A stretch of DNA of 64,000 nt. Origin: Cadophora sp. MPI-SDFR-AT-0126 (lineage: Eukaryota; Ascomycota; Leotiomycetes; Helotiales; Ploettnerulaceae). Below the pieces are notes generated by a model. That model did no database searches. It was given only the letters and a program-made list of their open reading frames with translations, and was not told the origin of the DNA. The first letter of the stretch is position 1; each line of letters starts with the position of its first letter. The translations under genes and the position numbers were made by a program. The DNA lies in assembly GCA_020747065.1 (NCBI GenBank), contig JAGMVK010000001.1:868001-932000 (forward strand), given 5' to 3'. Below are positions 11,686-24,647 of the stretch, piece after piece.

Positions 11686-14600
11686 ATCCTAAATCTTCTT
11701 GCTGTACAGCGCTAACCTATTTGAAGTGCTATTTAAGATTCAACCCCGGCCTATTCAAAGGATTGCCACCTTCCGATGCTTGTTGCCCTTCTGCCGCTAT
11801 TTCCGACCTTCCGAAACAAGCCTCGACGCTCCCTCGTCACTACCTCTGATGCAACTCGTTGCATATCAGCAAGCAAATTACCATGTGGCATGCCGATGTC
11901 CGAGAACCTCGCTGATTACTTTGACCCTAGGAGCCTTCGTCAAATGACCTCTTTGCGCTACTCCTAGGAATTGAAGCGAGACAATTGACTTCCGCTGATT
12001 GCACATAGGCATTTCTCATGTATACAGTTCACTCCATAAGGGCACACTTTTGGCGTTCTGCGTTGTCCCTTCCATAGCAAATAAAACCTTCCTATCCAAG
12101 CCTTTCTAACAAAATGATGAAGTTCTAGCACTGTAAGGCCGGGTCTAGGTTCGCCTGCAACATTCACGCACGGACCCTGTAATCCCCGTTGTGTCCTGGA
12201 GCTTTTGTCGGTCACAGCCCCAGAAGCTTCTTTAATGCAAGAGCAAATTCATATCAACAATAGAACCTGTGGTCAAGTCACACGGTTTACGGTCAGCTCT
12301 TTTCGTGCCGCTCGAAAACCTGTGTGGACACTAGAAGCAGCAGATTTTCGAATGGTTTCTTGAATGGTAAGTAAGTCTGAGCTGATTATGTTTGACTGGG
12401 TACAAGCAACCTTGTATTGTAATCCTCTCGTTCATAATGACTCAAAGGATAGAGAGCGTTTGCTAACTTCAATACTTCTGTGTAGTAGATTGCGATAAAG
12501 AGGTGGTCCAGCCGGTCGCAGACCAATTCGAAATGAACGAGCTTGATCTCTTCGAGTACCCAGAATCCTTCTAAACTCTACTTCTCCTCTGAGGGGTCAA
12601 CATCTGCTTATCTTACAGAGTTTTCTCTGGCGTTTCTTTGGTATGCGTGCTTGCTTGCGCCTGGGTCCCAGAATAGGAACAAGTGTTAATTTTGAGCACC
12701 GGGCTTCGACATAGGACTCATAAATAAGGTAGAAGTCAATTACTTTAGAGCATTGTCACTTATTGAAATCTCTGTTCATTGCTTGTATTTCCTGGAACCA
12801 CCGAGGCCTTGCTTGTTCCGGAGGTGGTTTAGTAGACTATTGGTCAGGCCCGTGCAGATTCTGTAAATTTGAAAGGTTCTACGGTAGTACCGCAACACAA
12901 AGACGACTGAAGATTTATTCTCAAATCCTTAGTAATAGTGTTTAATAGCACAGACCTTGATTCCTTGCTAAATTTTCTGAAGTACGATCCAAACAGAGAT
13001 TATTGTCATTTCTCGCTTAATTTCGGCTGATGTTTAGGGGCAAATAATCTAAGCACTCAACTCAAGCTCAATTTGTTGAGACGAGAATTAAATTAATATC
13101 TAGTGAAGAGATAACTACGAGAAAATCATAGTATAGCGTTATAGTGTAGCGTTGTCATTTGAGCGTTTTGTCTTTAAGAAATCGTCGACTGGTTCTCAGG
13201 TTACTACCACATAGCGTGAGGTGGCTCAAGCGGGCATTCACCACTTGATGATACTCACCCACCCGCTTGTTCGCTCAGCATTCATTTGGACATCAATGAT
13301 CAATCAACACTTTATGATTGAGTCTTGAGCTTTCAATGCAAGTAGTAGTATGGTGCAGCGATGTCAAACGAGCTTTCAGCGCTGAAAGAAAAGAATAGAA
13401 GAGATGCAGCTGAAACGAGTTGTCCGCTACTGCATTCGAAGGTTAGTTTTGAAATACCCTATCTTTAATCTTTATGTAACTCAGGGGAGAAAGACACTAT
13501 GGAGACATAAGTTCAGTCAAATAAGACACCTCAAAAGGTATTACATTCAAGGTAACACAGAAGTCTTAGGATCCCAAATAAAAGTGTATGTTTGGTATTC
13601 CTTATACCTCGAATTCACTGCGTCTTGGCATACTTCACGAATGTATCCCCACTGACGCTTTCCGCTCCCACAGTGGAATGCAGTAAGTCATCAGGCTCAC
13701 GAGTCTGTCCAGACTTTGGGACGAGGTACATTACGCGATGGAGTTATCAAGCCTATGAATGGGACTTGGCAGAACAAACGCCATCCTCTTCGAAGGACCC
13801 ATCGGACCAGCACAGCTAAATCGCACCCTCCTTTGCACCAGCTACCTTAACTTTGTCCTTTTAATATCTTCGTCTTCTGCAGCCACTTATACAACATCCA
13901 TTCTGCGTTGCCGGTGTACACATCACACACCTGTTTCAGCACATCGTCCTTCTACCATACGAACAATACCGCTCGATCCGCAGCAGCACCACCCAATTTG
14001 GAAACGATCTCTATCAGATCCCCTCCAGCGGCTTCTGTTCCGGATGAACAGAATTCATCAGGCAAATCAGTAGCTGTCGTCTGGCCCTCTACGCACCCGA
14101 GTCTCTTCCCTTGTACTCCTTACCAGAAGCGAGGTGGTATTCAGCGAAAAGCTGTCGCGGCACAGATCAGAGCCAGTGCTGAATGAGGGCGTCCACATCA
14201 TTGATGGGTAGCAACATTTCTTCCTCGCGTTCGCTAATCTCACCGCCCAGCTGTCCCGCCCACTGAACGTTTTCCAACCCCATGCCACTACAACCTCCAA
14301 TCTCCTCACTATGCGACTTGCATCCAATCTGTGGGAAGCTGCTACGAAGCACACAGGAGTCGGCATCCAAATGATAGCTTGTCTTCTTCACACCCGTAAC
14401 TTTCTCGACATCTTTCCTCGCCGACACCACATCCTCCTCCTCGTCAAGAACCACCCCTTCGGATCTCCGTAGCACATAATCATCCTATCCCTCGTCTGTG
14501 GTAGATCTGCTGCTCAGATAAGTGTCGCTTAATCGGAGGGGGTGCCCACAACGCTAAGCGCTGGTGGTCTTTCTCTTTTCACTCGCGAGGTCTGATAAAT

Positions 14601-14820
14601 TCTCTCATCAACACTAACTCCTTCTTTCCCCTTGTCATCTACACATCCAATCCCTTGCCCGCATCCCCATACTAGTTCTCCTAAGCAATCTTGCTGCCTC
14701 CAACATCGTCTCAACAACATATTCCACAGTCTCCACGCCTCACGCACGTTACGAAGCGCTGAGGGATAACTCACTCCAGTCGCTGTCAGTGCGATCTACC
14801 ACCAACCTTTCAGTCGGTAC
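11686..14820. other. Long gene-poor stretch
   Basis: About 3.1 kb with no recognisable gene. The ATG frames are short and without domain character. The middle (about 12.9-13.6 kb) is AT-richer than the flanks. It contains a perfect 16-bp palindrome at 13373-13388 and an inverted pair of 8-mers (13227-13234 and 13262-13269). The last several hundred bases are pyrimidine-rich and likely include the leader of the coiled-coil gene that follows. Confidence 0.45.
13373..13388. repeat. Perfect 16-bp palindrome
   Basis: CTTTCAGCGCTGAAAG reads the same on both strands. It lies in the gene-poor stretch, 1.4 kb before the nearest gene, so any role as a protein-binding site is speculative. Confidence 0.6.
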
Positions 14821-17684
14821 ATGATGACCGATCGCCCCAGATCTAATCTTGCAAGCCTAACACAGTCAGAGCCACATCCAGGTGGTCTGATCAGAGCCGT
14901 CATTGAGACTGGCCGCACGAGAGGCAGCTCAGCAACTCCTCCACCTCCAGTAGAGATAGTCTCCCCATCTCCACAGAAACAGATCCAGTCATACCCCGAC
15001 AAGATGGACAATCGCAGCTTCAATGGCAGTACCGGTGCTCGCAGTGACCACAACAGCCAACAGGTTAGTCCTGCTCACAGTGCTCGCTCTGCTCGATCAG
15101 GTGTTTCGGTTCGTTCTCAAGCCCACTCTCACAAGTCTATGAGCACCCAACGCTCTGTTCAAGTCCAAAATCAGGGTCAATCTCAAAATTCTCCTCGACT
15201 TTCCGTATTCAATTCTGGTTCTGCTCAAGGTGGTGCGTCGCAAAACCAAGGCCAGCCCCAGAACTCTCCTCGGATGTCGGTTGGCTCCAATCAAGACGCC
15301 GGTCAGGCACAAGGTGGCTCATCACAGAATCAATGCCAGCCCCAAAACTCTCCTCGCATGCCAGTCGGATCAAATGAAAGCACTAGTCAGACTCAAAGAG
15401 GTGCTGTGCAAGATTCATCCTCTGGTGAAAGACAAACATCACTTCAAGGCAATAGTTCTGGTTCCACCCAAGTCCAAAGTAAGAGCTTCATTCAACACAG
15501 ATTACAAAGCAATTCCAGAATTCTGACATCCCTGCGCGTCAAACAGCCGCGACTGCGAGAGGTCAATTGCAAGAGAATAATCAATCACAACGACGTATTC
15601 TACCACCTGGTGAAACCTCGTCTCAAGGGCAGAACATCATTCACTCTCGAGAACAGCGCCAGGGCCACCAGCGTCAAATTTCGTCCTCCCGTATGAACCC
15701 AGCTGTTCCCGAATTCCAATCGAACTTCCAAAGAGTCCAGGCTCTCCAACAGGTGCAAACGATACCACCACTACAGTCAATTCAACCAGTCATATTTGGC
15801 CCACAGGTCTCACAGGTACGAGTCCTATATTTATTCCTTCAGGGCTACAAGCACTAAATCATCTGTAGCCGGTTATGGAAATGATGGCGAAGTCTGAAGA
15901 AAAGAACAAGATGGTGAACGACCTTGCCGCGAAGATTAGAGAAGATGGCTGCCTGAGCTCGATTACAAAACAAGAATGGATCCAAGATATCAACGATATT
16001 GGTCGCAAATACGATGAAACTGTCGAGCATTTGAAGCAAGAGGTCCATAAGAATTGGTATGAACTCCACACCACTCGAGCATATCTCTCAAACACAAGTG
16101 AGAACCTCCGCCAAGCTTACGGGGAGCGAGACCGTCTCGGAGTTGAGAGAGATTCTCTCGAACAGAAGTATAGGACCCTGCTTAGGGCCAAGGAAAAGAA
16201 GAGTTCCGAGAATTTGAATGAAATCCAGAGAAATTGGAAGGAGCTGAATCAAGCTTTGTTAAAGCAGCTCAAGGAGAAGGATGCAGAGCTTGAGCGAGTT
16301 CGTGCGCAGCTCGATAGGGCACAGATGGAAATTGAGAGCTACCAGGAGAAAGATGCAAAGTTCGTTGATGCGAAGCAGGTTCAGTGGATGGCCGCACATC
16401 CTACCTCAACGGTTCGCAGCCGCCAAAGCAGCAGAGCAATCCTCGATCCATTTACGTCACCCTCAGTAGCCTCTTCTTCCACTTTCCCTCTTTCGGGTCG
16501 TGGTAGTTATGGATCTCCTGCTACTACTCCAAGACTCGATGGTCTTATTGGTGGTGGTTTCACTTCGCCTTCATCAGGTCAATACCAGCCAAACAACGGT
16601 CCAAGCTGTTCAAATGCAGAGGACTTGTCCCGAGGACTTCGCCGTCGACCAAACCTTAATCTACCAACTCAACGGCCCACCAGAGGAAGAACCGACGTCC
16701 CCAAGTCACCATGGGAGACCGAGTCGTCCCGGGCCTTTAATACCGAACCGGGTGACACGCCTATTGCTGCCTCGAGATCCACTGCTCTTATCTTGTCCAG
16801 TACCAATCCCGAGGATCCGTCACTCTTCTTCCAAGGAGAATTCGCGGAACTATACAAGCTAATGGAGGGCTGGGCGATGACATATTGTAACGTTCCTCAA
16901 CTCGCAAACGATCAAGCAATCGCAAGAGGTGACCAAACTCTTTGGTCGTTCATGATGAATTGCACCTACCCGGGTCAACGACAGGACTCTCACTCTCATG
17001 TAATGACCTTGCTCAACGATCCTGGCTCACGTCCGTGGTTTGTCATGAGAATGGGAGTCGGTTACATTGTCGAAGAAATGTTGTCTCTTAAGTCGTACAA
17101 GAACTTCAGTCCGCAAGTTGGTGCCGAGCTCTCAGCTGTCAAGACAGAACTTCAAAAGCGAGGTGAGCATCCTTCAAATTCCATGCTTGCTTGCTATTGA
17201 CCTGTAACTGACTCTTCTCACTGTAGGTCTTTCTAACGACACTCGTCAAGCTCTCATTGATCGACGGGCTAAAGCTATCCAACACGCCGTTTGCAGCCCC
17301 AATTGGGGTGAATATTGCCAAGAACAGATTAATGGCCATTGCCAGAAGCTCCGAAATATCCTTGGGCCAATGCTCAACGATGGTGCCAATCGCTCGAAAG
17401 CAGGCAACGACATTAATGCCATTACTCGCAAGGCTTGGAATGTCTCTCAAGAAATGAACACTGCTCAAGTCACCTTCCAAGTTTACTTCCCGGAGACTGC
17501 TAGCAAGTTTACTGCCTCTACCATGATAGCCAAGGACAAGATGGACAAGAATCCGATGGGTTTGCAAATTAACCATACTCGCCTCAAGTTGGTTATCACT
17601 CCCGTCATTACCATGCGTGATGACCGTGGTACGACAATCAAGGCAAAGAACCTGCACTACGCTACGGTTCTCACGATGGGTTAG
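14821..17684 (+). CDS. Low-complexity plus coiled-coil protein of unknown function
   Basis: Four exons join in frame: 14821-15478, about 15574-15815 (or from 15562), 15869-17162 and 17227-17684, giving about 883-887 residues. The N-terminal third is Ser/Gln/Asn-rich with three imperfect repeats around QNSPRMSVGSN. Next is a charged coiled-coil region of roughly 130 residues (from about MEMMAKSEEKNKMV to VRAQLDRAQMEIESYQEKD). A Ser/Pro linker follows, then a globular C-terminus with conserved-looking Trp and Cys residues (WAMTYCNVPQL, NWGEYCQEQI) ending LHYATVLTMG. I do not recognise a family with known function. The start could instead be ATG 14824 or 15004. The first intron is inferred because the reading frame changes there and a GTAAGA donor is present. 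Confidence 0.75.
15166..15399 (+). repeat. Three imperfect in-gene tandem repeats
   Basis: Units starting near 15166, 15241 and 15325 (spacing 75 and 84 bp) encode the recurring peptide QNxxQ(P/S)QNSPR followed by SVxxSN-like residues. They lie inside the low-complexity N-terminus of the coiled-coil gene and could vary in number between strains. Confidence 0.7.
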
Positions 17685-18996
17685 CCTACGCTACACATCA
17701 CCACACTCGACGTAATCGCGTATGCACTCATGCATTTTTCCTATCGTCCATCCTACAGCATTACTTGAACGCCGAATATTGATCTTGTCCTTTGTATTCT
17801 TGACGTCCATTCTCGACCTTAGTCCAACTCGCACGCATGTCTCACGGAGAAGGTACTCATACGTCCCAGCCGGAGTGGTATCAAAACATTTGCTTTATCG
17901 CTTTACCTAAATAAACACATTCGGAGGACTGTTCGGCGCGGCACCCATTCATCGTTCCTGTACTCGAGTCAATACACCATATGGCCAGAGACAGCGCATC
18001 TTCACTACCATACGACTTTATTTGCATTTCGGCTTACTTTCTGGAGTTACTTTGATTTTCCTTGCTTTTTGGCGAAACTATTTCTTCAACTCACTCCACA
18101 TTTCGGACCTCCGACATATCTCGACTTCTTGCTGTTGACTTGGACGTGATGGTTTTCTCAGTGGTGGTCTTACACGTGCTTCGGCGGCTGTTTTTTGACC
18201 TGATTATTGCATGGGAGAGCACATGGATGGATGCAAGGATGGCTTTGTGTGGGAGCTTACTGGATGGCTCTCGATTTCCTGGTTTCTTTACTCAAGATGA
18301 ACTGGCTTGTTGTTCGCCGGCCTGCCGCTGGACTTTTCTTGCTGGCTCACTCAAGAGGATGGATTGCATAATTGAGTGGCTCATACATGGCTGATCATGC
18401 GATAGTCGAGAGCTCATATTGCCCCTAAAAGTTATTGCGTATAGACCAAAATGAAAATTTGAAAACCATCTCTAGCGTGACTGCTTGTGAAATGGTGCAC
18501 CGGTACTTGTCCTATTAAGCTCCCCCTTGACAGATTGAAGTACTTCAATGTCACTGGATAACTTCGTAACATTTGTTGTAAGTATCAAAGGCCAATAGAT
18601 TGCCACCATCTGCCTGTTGTGAAATATCCCGTTCAAATGTCGTGGAGCATTCTGGCATGTTAGTCGTATTGGAACCTGCGGCGAGAAATATAAACCTACC
18701 ACACACCCTGTTATCCAACGCTCCGCACGACTACTAGGATTCCAAAATCGCACAAAAGTTTCATGACATGTATTTGTATTCTGGAAGCATTGGACTTGAA
18801 AATCTGGGTTTAAGAGATGCGATTTAATTTGCTGAGTGCCGCTGGTCATTAGTCCCTTGACGTCAGTGTAAGGCATACTCCAGGTAGTTGATAAAAGACA
18901 ACTTCGATTCCGAGGCCGAGTTGCAAAATATGTGGTGTTGAAAATCTCCACCAAGGAACCCACTGGATATTGTGCCCTAAACACTAACATTTCGAT
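17685..18996. other. Intergenic region with no recognised gene
   Basis: Begins with the 3' untranslated region of the coiled-coil gene. A 172-codon minus-strand frame at 18472-18990 has no recognisable motif and I do not call it a gene. Confidence 0.4.
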
Positions 18997-19325
18997 ATGC
19001 TCTCGTCACAGTTGGTGATGAAGGAGATCGGTCTCGCCATATCCAAAGATTTCATCCCCCTAGGGAAGTCTATCCTACTCGTTGGCCGCACTGAGAAAAC
19101 GCATGCTCAAGCAGCAAAAGAGCTTGGAAACAATGCTTCATACTACCTTATCGATACTAGCAACATATCAGGCATTCTGAAATTCTACCAGAAGGTTATC
19201 AAAGAGAGTTCCGAAGTCGATTGTCTCAATAACAGCGCCACCGTACCATGATCAACATCTCGAGCTTGGTAGGATATATACCAATAAGTATCATCGATCG
19301 AGTGTGCCATGCAACAAAAGCTTAG
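18997..19325 (+). pseudogene. Short-chain dehydrogenase/reductase relic
   Basis: The frame at 18997-19251 encodes a piece of a classical SDR: GLAISKDFIPLGKSILLVGRT (beta1-alpha1 to beta2), ELGNNASYY, and the end of beta4 as EVDCLNNSA where functional enzymes have NNAG. The glycine-rich cofactor loop TGxxxGIG is missing before it. After a stop at 19249-19251, another frame continues with INISSLVGYIPISIIDRV, the segment holding the catalytic Ser in real SDRs, and then a stop ends it near 19325. The catalytic YxxxK is gone. The broken frame, missing nucleotide-binding loop and lost active site say this is a decayed copy. Confidence 0.75.
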
Positions 19326-20315
19326 GTGCATTTCCAGAGGAAAACACGGTGAACGAAGTTAGAGAAGGATGAGAGGAGAAAGAATGTGACGGTCATGGAA
19401 GTAGCTAGTCCGACCTGTTGCCACGAACATGCATTGCGACAGCGAGGATTCGGGTGGTAATAAGAAGGAAGGAGAAAAAACTGAACACTTCGGATCTGCC
19501 GAAGTCTATGGTTTTCGTGGGGAGAAGCTGGGAGCAGGATATGGATACTATTGGGGCGGGGATAGGTGGGGATGTTGTGGAGAGATGGTATGAGGAGTTT
19601 GGAGAGCAGTGTCAGAAAATTGCTTCGAAGCAGAAAGAAGGCCGATGTGCCCAGCATCTAGGAAAAGAGCATGGAAAGGACGTCTAGGCTATGGTCCTAG
19701 TTATCATCGAAAATTCTCGGTCTGTCTTACAACTTTGAAAGAGGACAAGTGGAGGATGGCAGGAAGAAGTCTGATGTTGATGACGAGTGTGTAGTGGTTC
19801 GTGAAGAACTGTCGATTAACAAAGCAAAGGTACGTGAAATGTTATAAGTTCTAGCTTTTGACTTGATCTTTCCACTGTCTGACAAGGCACAATGCTCATG
19901 GATGAGATTGGTATTGGTCGGGAGCGTTGAGTGTAATGACCAATTATTTTGGGTTGGCTTCGCTTCGATTGAGCCGCACGCTTCTTTGACACTCGACTTC
20001 GGCCTTGGCAGCGAACCCCTGCAACGCAACCGCCTCACTCCACTCCATCCCCTCGTTCTCCTGGCATCAAGTGTAGATCACTACAGCGTGAACAACATCA
20101 GTACGATAGTTGTTTTCGTCTTTGGTGCGGATTCTGGGCGACCACTCACTTTTACCGAATCCAAGGGTTGCGCTCGAAAAATAGGTACGTCACCTGTACT
20201 TCATACTCAGCCGCGCGACCTAGCTAACGCACCGCAGATGGACAACACTCATCCAGGGCGTCGATAATCGAGGAGAGCAGTCGCGGCGCATCGGAAAGCT
20301 TGAGGAGGAAAAAAT
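19326..20315. other. Region upstream of SPT20
   Basis: No gene recognised. The 300-500 bp before 20316 likely contain the SPT20 promoter and leader, perhaps with a leader intron (a GT near 20187 and an AG near 20237), but this is only a guess. Confidence 0.4.
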
Positions 20316-23252
20316 ATGGCACCTTCTACGACCGCGACCCAGTCGCAACCCTCCAAAGTGAAGCGGCCGGTACCACCAGGAATTCAAACGAATGGTATCA
20401 ATTCCTCCACCTCCTCCCCATCGCCATCGATGTCAAACAGCAGACTCCCATCTACCGCTAAGTATCCTCCGAATTCTGCAACAAGCAATGGCGCTGGAAG
20501 TAATGCTTCGGGGGCGAGATCTGCGAGCCGGAATAGACGCGATGCGCCTCCCCAGCTTCTCGGTCGAGGACAAAGAAATAGCAGTGTTGGGCTGCGATCT
20601 GCCAGCCTAGTCGGAGAATCATCCGTCGCTCCTGTCGCAGAGCCTCAACCATATAGTATGCTCTGAATTGGCCTTGCGGTGGAATAGTTGCTAATCTAGC
20701 TACCAGTTAAATCCGATGCATATATCTTGAAGAAGTATCGCGGACATCCCCCTTCCCTCATCATCCACCTACATCCTACACATTTCCGATTCGACCAACA
20801 AGAGGGCAGTTTCACATACAAATCGCCCATGAGAATTGTTATCGAGCACCTCCGCAAACGCACAATCCCCCATGATCTAGTAGAGTTCTTCAATGATGTT
20901 CCCTACTACGAAGGCTGCATGATTGTACAGGTATATGATCACAAGTCTATCGCTCCCTCGCAGAACACGAATCGACCTAAGTCTGGAGCTGGCAAGTCAA
21001 TTCCATTTTCTGTACACAACTACAATGCCTACCTCACGCCATCGCCATACGTCCCGTATCCGACGGAATTTGCAATACCCGGAAAAGGGAACAGCGGAGG
21101 CGACGAGGAGAAGAAGGCTTCTACACAGAAAGATAAAGAAAATATGCCAGCACCGGATCTACCGAATGATGCTCGCAACAAAGTTCCGGCATCGCCGAAG
21201 CAGCCAAAAATTTCTACGATCGTTCTTCGGCCAACTGCCTTGAGCAACCATGCTGATCTCGCATTGAAAGCTGCGGAAGTTCAACAACCAATGACCGATG
21301 GCCGAAGAGACTCCCGGCAGGACGTCAACGGTGTACCATTGTCTGCTACTGTTCCACCCACGCCAACTACAGCTGTCCCTTCCACTCCGCAGACCAGTAT
21401 GGCTCCACCTGCAAAAAGAGTCAAGAAGACACACGCGGAACTTACTAGCAGTAACATCTACGCGGCCGAGTCACAAATTACATTCGCGACTACGGCTCCG
21501 CTTATGCTTGAGCCTGTGAGCAGCGTTGGGCAAGCAGCCGCCTTGTTAGAGTCTTTAGCACATCCAATGCACTCAGAGGCTCCTCCGGCACCCAAGACTC
21601 GCAAGAGAACCGTCGCAGAAATGGCGGCAGATGAGGCTCAGGCCGCAGATCAGGAACGCCATATGCTTATCTTTGATGAGCGGTTGGGCCAGAATATCGC
21701 TAGAGCTCAAGGAGGTGGCAATCCAGTTGATGGCGCTGGTCAAGCTGGCGGCGTTTCTTTTGAGCCTAGATTTGAGAGATTTAAGACCATTGAGAATCTG
21801 AAGGCTCAGCACGAAGAAACCAAAAGAGCGGAGAAGCTTAGACGAGAAGAGGCAGAGCGGAAGAGCCGACAAGAGCAAGAGCGGAACAAGCTTCGAGACG
21901 ATGCCGAAAAACGAGAACAAGAGAAAGCTCGACTTGCAGCACAACAGCAGCAGATGGCCAATCGACAACAGATACAGCAAGAAGCACAGCGGCGCCAGAT
22001 GGCACAGCAGGCTGCACAGGCTCAGGCAGGGTTGCCAGGGCCTCCTCATATGCAGCAGAACAATCAGGTCCAGCCGCCACATGCTCATCCTCAGACAAAT
22101 GGACTTCCAGCAAATGGCATGGCAGCTCAGCCCCAACGCTTTCATCAGCAACAGGTGTCGCAGGCTCAGGCTTCCTCACCGATCGTCCGAAATGGTACTC
22201 CTCAGAGTCATTCTTCACCCATCGTCAATCCCATGGGAAATGTCCCCATGCAACAAACTACATCCAGTATGGGTGGCAGTCCTGCGAGACCGGGTTCCGT
22301 GGTTCACCAGAACCACCCTCAGATGGGTGCTCCTACAGGCCATCAAATGAGTGCGCAGAGAAGTCAGCAAAGTCATGCCGGTACCCCCCGCATGCCGAAT
22401 TCCACGCCGAATATCCAATCTACGCCTCTTAATCGCCAAATGAGCCAGACCCCACGAATGAGCCAAGGAAGCCCGATGCAGGCGTCAATGGCTGCGATGC
22501 AAGCAGTCCCAATGATGAACGGTCAACAGATGCCGATCATGAACAGCCAACAGGCACAAGCGTTGCAACAACAACAGCAGAGAATGCAGCAGATGATGCG
22601 AAATAACAATGCCCAGCAACAGCAACAACAGCAAGCTGCCATGGGTGGGATGGTTCCGCAACAAATGACTCCCCAGCAACAACAGCAGTTCATGCAGGCT
22701 CAGCATATGATGCGTAATCAGCATCAAGCCGGACAACAGCAAGGCATGCCGAATCAACTGGCCCAGACATATGCCGCTCAAATGGCTGCCATGGCACAGC
22801 GTTCCGGCGGATTACCGCCGAACATGAACCAAAACATGATGAACAATAATCCCGGCATGGTTGGTATGCAGCCGATGACGATGCAGCAAATGCAACAACA
22901 AATGCAAATGCAACAGATGCGACAACAGGCGCAGGCTCAAGCCCACGCACAAGCCCAGCAAAATCCTCAGGCTGTTGCACAACAGCAAATGTTCCAGCAG
23001 CAAGTCATGATTATGGCTCAGCAGCTGTACAGTCAACAGAGACCAAAGGTCGCCGCAAGCTATGCTAACGGTATTCTCCCTGACGAGATCGAGAGACAGT
23101 TGCGAGCCCAATGTCAATCCAACGCTCAGCAGTCAGTACAACGTCGCTTCCAAGCTCAACGAGCTCAGCAACAGCAACAAATGATGGCACAGGCGCAAGC
23201 TCAAGGCATGCAACAGAACATGAATGGGATGCAGGGTGGTATGGGGATGTAA
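20316..23252 (+). CDS. SPT20: SAGA complex subunit Spt20
   Basis: Two exons (intron 20656-20706) encode 961 residues. After a Ser/Pro-rich start comes the conserved Spt20 domain: SDAYILKKYRGHPPSL, FRFDQQEGSFTYKSPMR, LVEFFNDVPYYEGCMIVQVYD and LTPSPYVPYPTEFAIPG (about residues 115-240). A linker with RKRTVAEMAADEAQAADQE and an FEPRFERFKTIENLK segment follows, then a charged helix and a very long Gln/Met-rich tail from about residue 530 to the end. Spt20 holds the SAGA histone acetyltransferase coactivator together and is needed for TBP-linked promoter activation. The CAG/CAA runs near 22.57-22.70 kb and 23.17 kb are prone to length change. The window shows no other SAGA gene. Confidence 0.93.
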
Positions 23253-23639
23253 CGTGGTGAAACTAAAAGTGTCGGCGTTTTTTGGACATGTAAATGGGTC
23301 GCTTTTCTCCGGACGGTTGGATTCGGATTTGACGAATGGGGCAGGACATGGGATATCCCTTTAGCGTTGACAACTTTGCATGAGAGTGGCGTTTCGACGG
23401 ATTGATATCGAGGCAAGGCGCGTGTGAAATAATTTGGAGCATGCGCAGAGAATGTGTATGATAGCATGAACAAGACGGCCCTACATGGTGGATGTATAAT
23501 AGAAGCCGCTCTTCAATAGCACAGATGGTACATGAAGCTTTATCACATTGAGATTTTCTCGACCGCAAGTCCTTGACTCCTATGCCATCCTTTTGCCACA
23601 AAGATAACTCCTCGTAGATACTAATACAATGCAGCCATA
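23253..23639. other. Convergent 3' ends of SPT20 and the DUF3128 gene
   Basis: The two genes face each other here. No other feature seen. Confidence 0.5.
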
Positions 23640-24350
23640 TCATCCCATACTTCCATCAACCTTACCACTTCTCCTATCTAACTCCCTCTGCCTCCACTCT
23701 TCATCAGTTCCAGAGAATCCAGGAAATGGCGCATTGAACGCCTCACCCCATTCAACCTTCTTATCCCGGCTCTTCCATATATCCTCACTACTCTCTTTTC
23801 CCAACTCCTTTGAGTATTTAGAGCTCTCCCTCTGTCTGTAATGTTCCTTAATCGCAGCCGCTTTCTGTTCATCACCATAAGTCCTCGTTCGCATACAGAA
23901 CCAGAAATTATTCCAATTGTCTGAACATGACTTCAATGTTCCGTACCGGTATAGATCGTTCCATCGACCTCCGAAGGAGTTACAGTAGAAGGCTTCGTCG
24001 AACGCTGTGCGACAGCTCATTGTTGTGGGGAGTAATTGCTCTGCTAGTGGCTCGGTGGATGCATCTGCGTTCGGAGAGGAGGGTTGGAACTGGGGTTGGT
24101 GTGTAGAGGGCGGTGGGTTTCGAGGTACTCGATTGTACTTTGTGCTACTGGGACGGACGTCGGCGTCTAATTCTTTGAGGAAGTTGGCAAGTTCTTGCTC
24201 TGCAAGATCATCGCGCGAAGCTGGCTTTTCGGCAGGTGGTGGATTCGAGGTTGATGGTGATGGTTGTGTGGGAGATTGAGTTGGTATTGTAGAATCTTTT
24301 TCTTGCGCAGAAGACGAGGCAGGAGCCGTTATTGACCAAAGCCAGCCCAT
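23640..24350 (-). CDS. Twin CX9C protein, DUF3128 / Emi1-like
   Basis: A single-exon frame of 236 residues. After a low-complexity Pro/Ser region, residues about 110-155 hold two CX9C motifs, CRTAFDEAFYC and CSDNWNNFWFC, separated by SFGGRWNDLYRYGTLKS. This is the DUF3128 pattern found in yeast Emi1 and its relatives. Twin-CX9C proteins usually fold in the mitochondrial intermembrane space by Mia40 oxidation; Emi1 has been linked to early meiotic gene induction and mitochondrial function. The C-terminus is charged. The 297-bp space between this gene and YME2 is a short shared divergent promoter. Confidence 0.85.
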   Translation of the reverse strand: MGWLWSITAPASSSAQEKDSTIPTQSPTQPSPSTSNPPPAEKPASRDDLAEQELANFLKELDADVRPSSTKYNRVPRNPPPSTHQPQFQPSSPNADASTEPLAEQLLPTTMSCRTAFDEAFYCNSFGGRWNDLYRYGTLKSCSDNWNNFWFCMRTRTYGDEQKAAAIKEHYRQRESSKYSKELGKESSEDIWKSRDKKVEWGEAFNAPFPGFSGTDEEWRQRELDRRSGKVDGSMG

Positions 24351-24647
24351 TTCAAAGACTGTTGTGGGAGTGGACGGCTAGAGATGGATGAGGCTGAATA
24401 TTCTTCATGGATGCTCAAGACGAGGTTGTAAATAAAGTGGAGCCAAACAGCTTAATTCCGGGAGAAAGGGGCTAGTCTTCAGCCTTACTGGATGACCTCA
24501 TTTGTTCTCTGGCCAGGGCAGGCAACGACGCGTGATTCTGGAGCTTCCATTCTACCTTAGTATTTTGCGCCTTCGCTCGACCCTCGATCTATGGTACGGA
24601 TCAAGATGTTGTACATATTAAAATATTGAGATCTTGATTTGTTGACA

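Noticed and set aside
13215..13275. Possible tRNA gene around GTGGCTCAAGCGGG
   Set aside because: The arms form only one 8-bp hairpin; there is no T-loop GTTCGA motif at the right distance and no acceptor stem.
15479..15573. Frameshift making the coiled-coil gene a pseudogene
   Set aside because: A GTAAGA donor at the point of frame change and an AG at 15573 (or 15561) restore one open frame over all four exons, so an intron explains it better.
18472..18990. 172-codon minus-strand frame
   Set aside because: No recognisable motif, no intron signals, and no context supporting it as a gene.
21573..22151. 192-codon minus-strand frame
   Set aside because: Leu/Ser-rich shadow of the SPT20 Gln-rich coding sequence.
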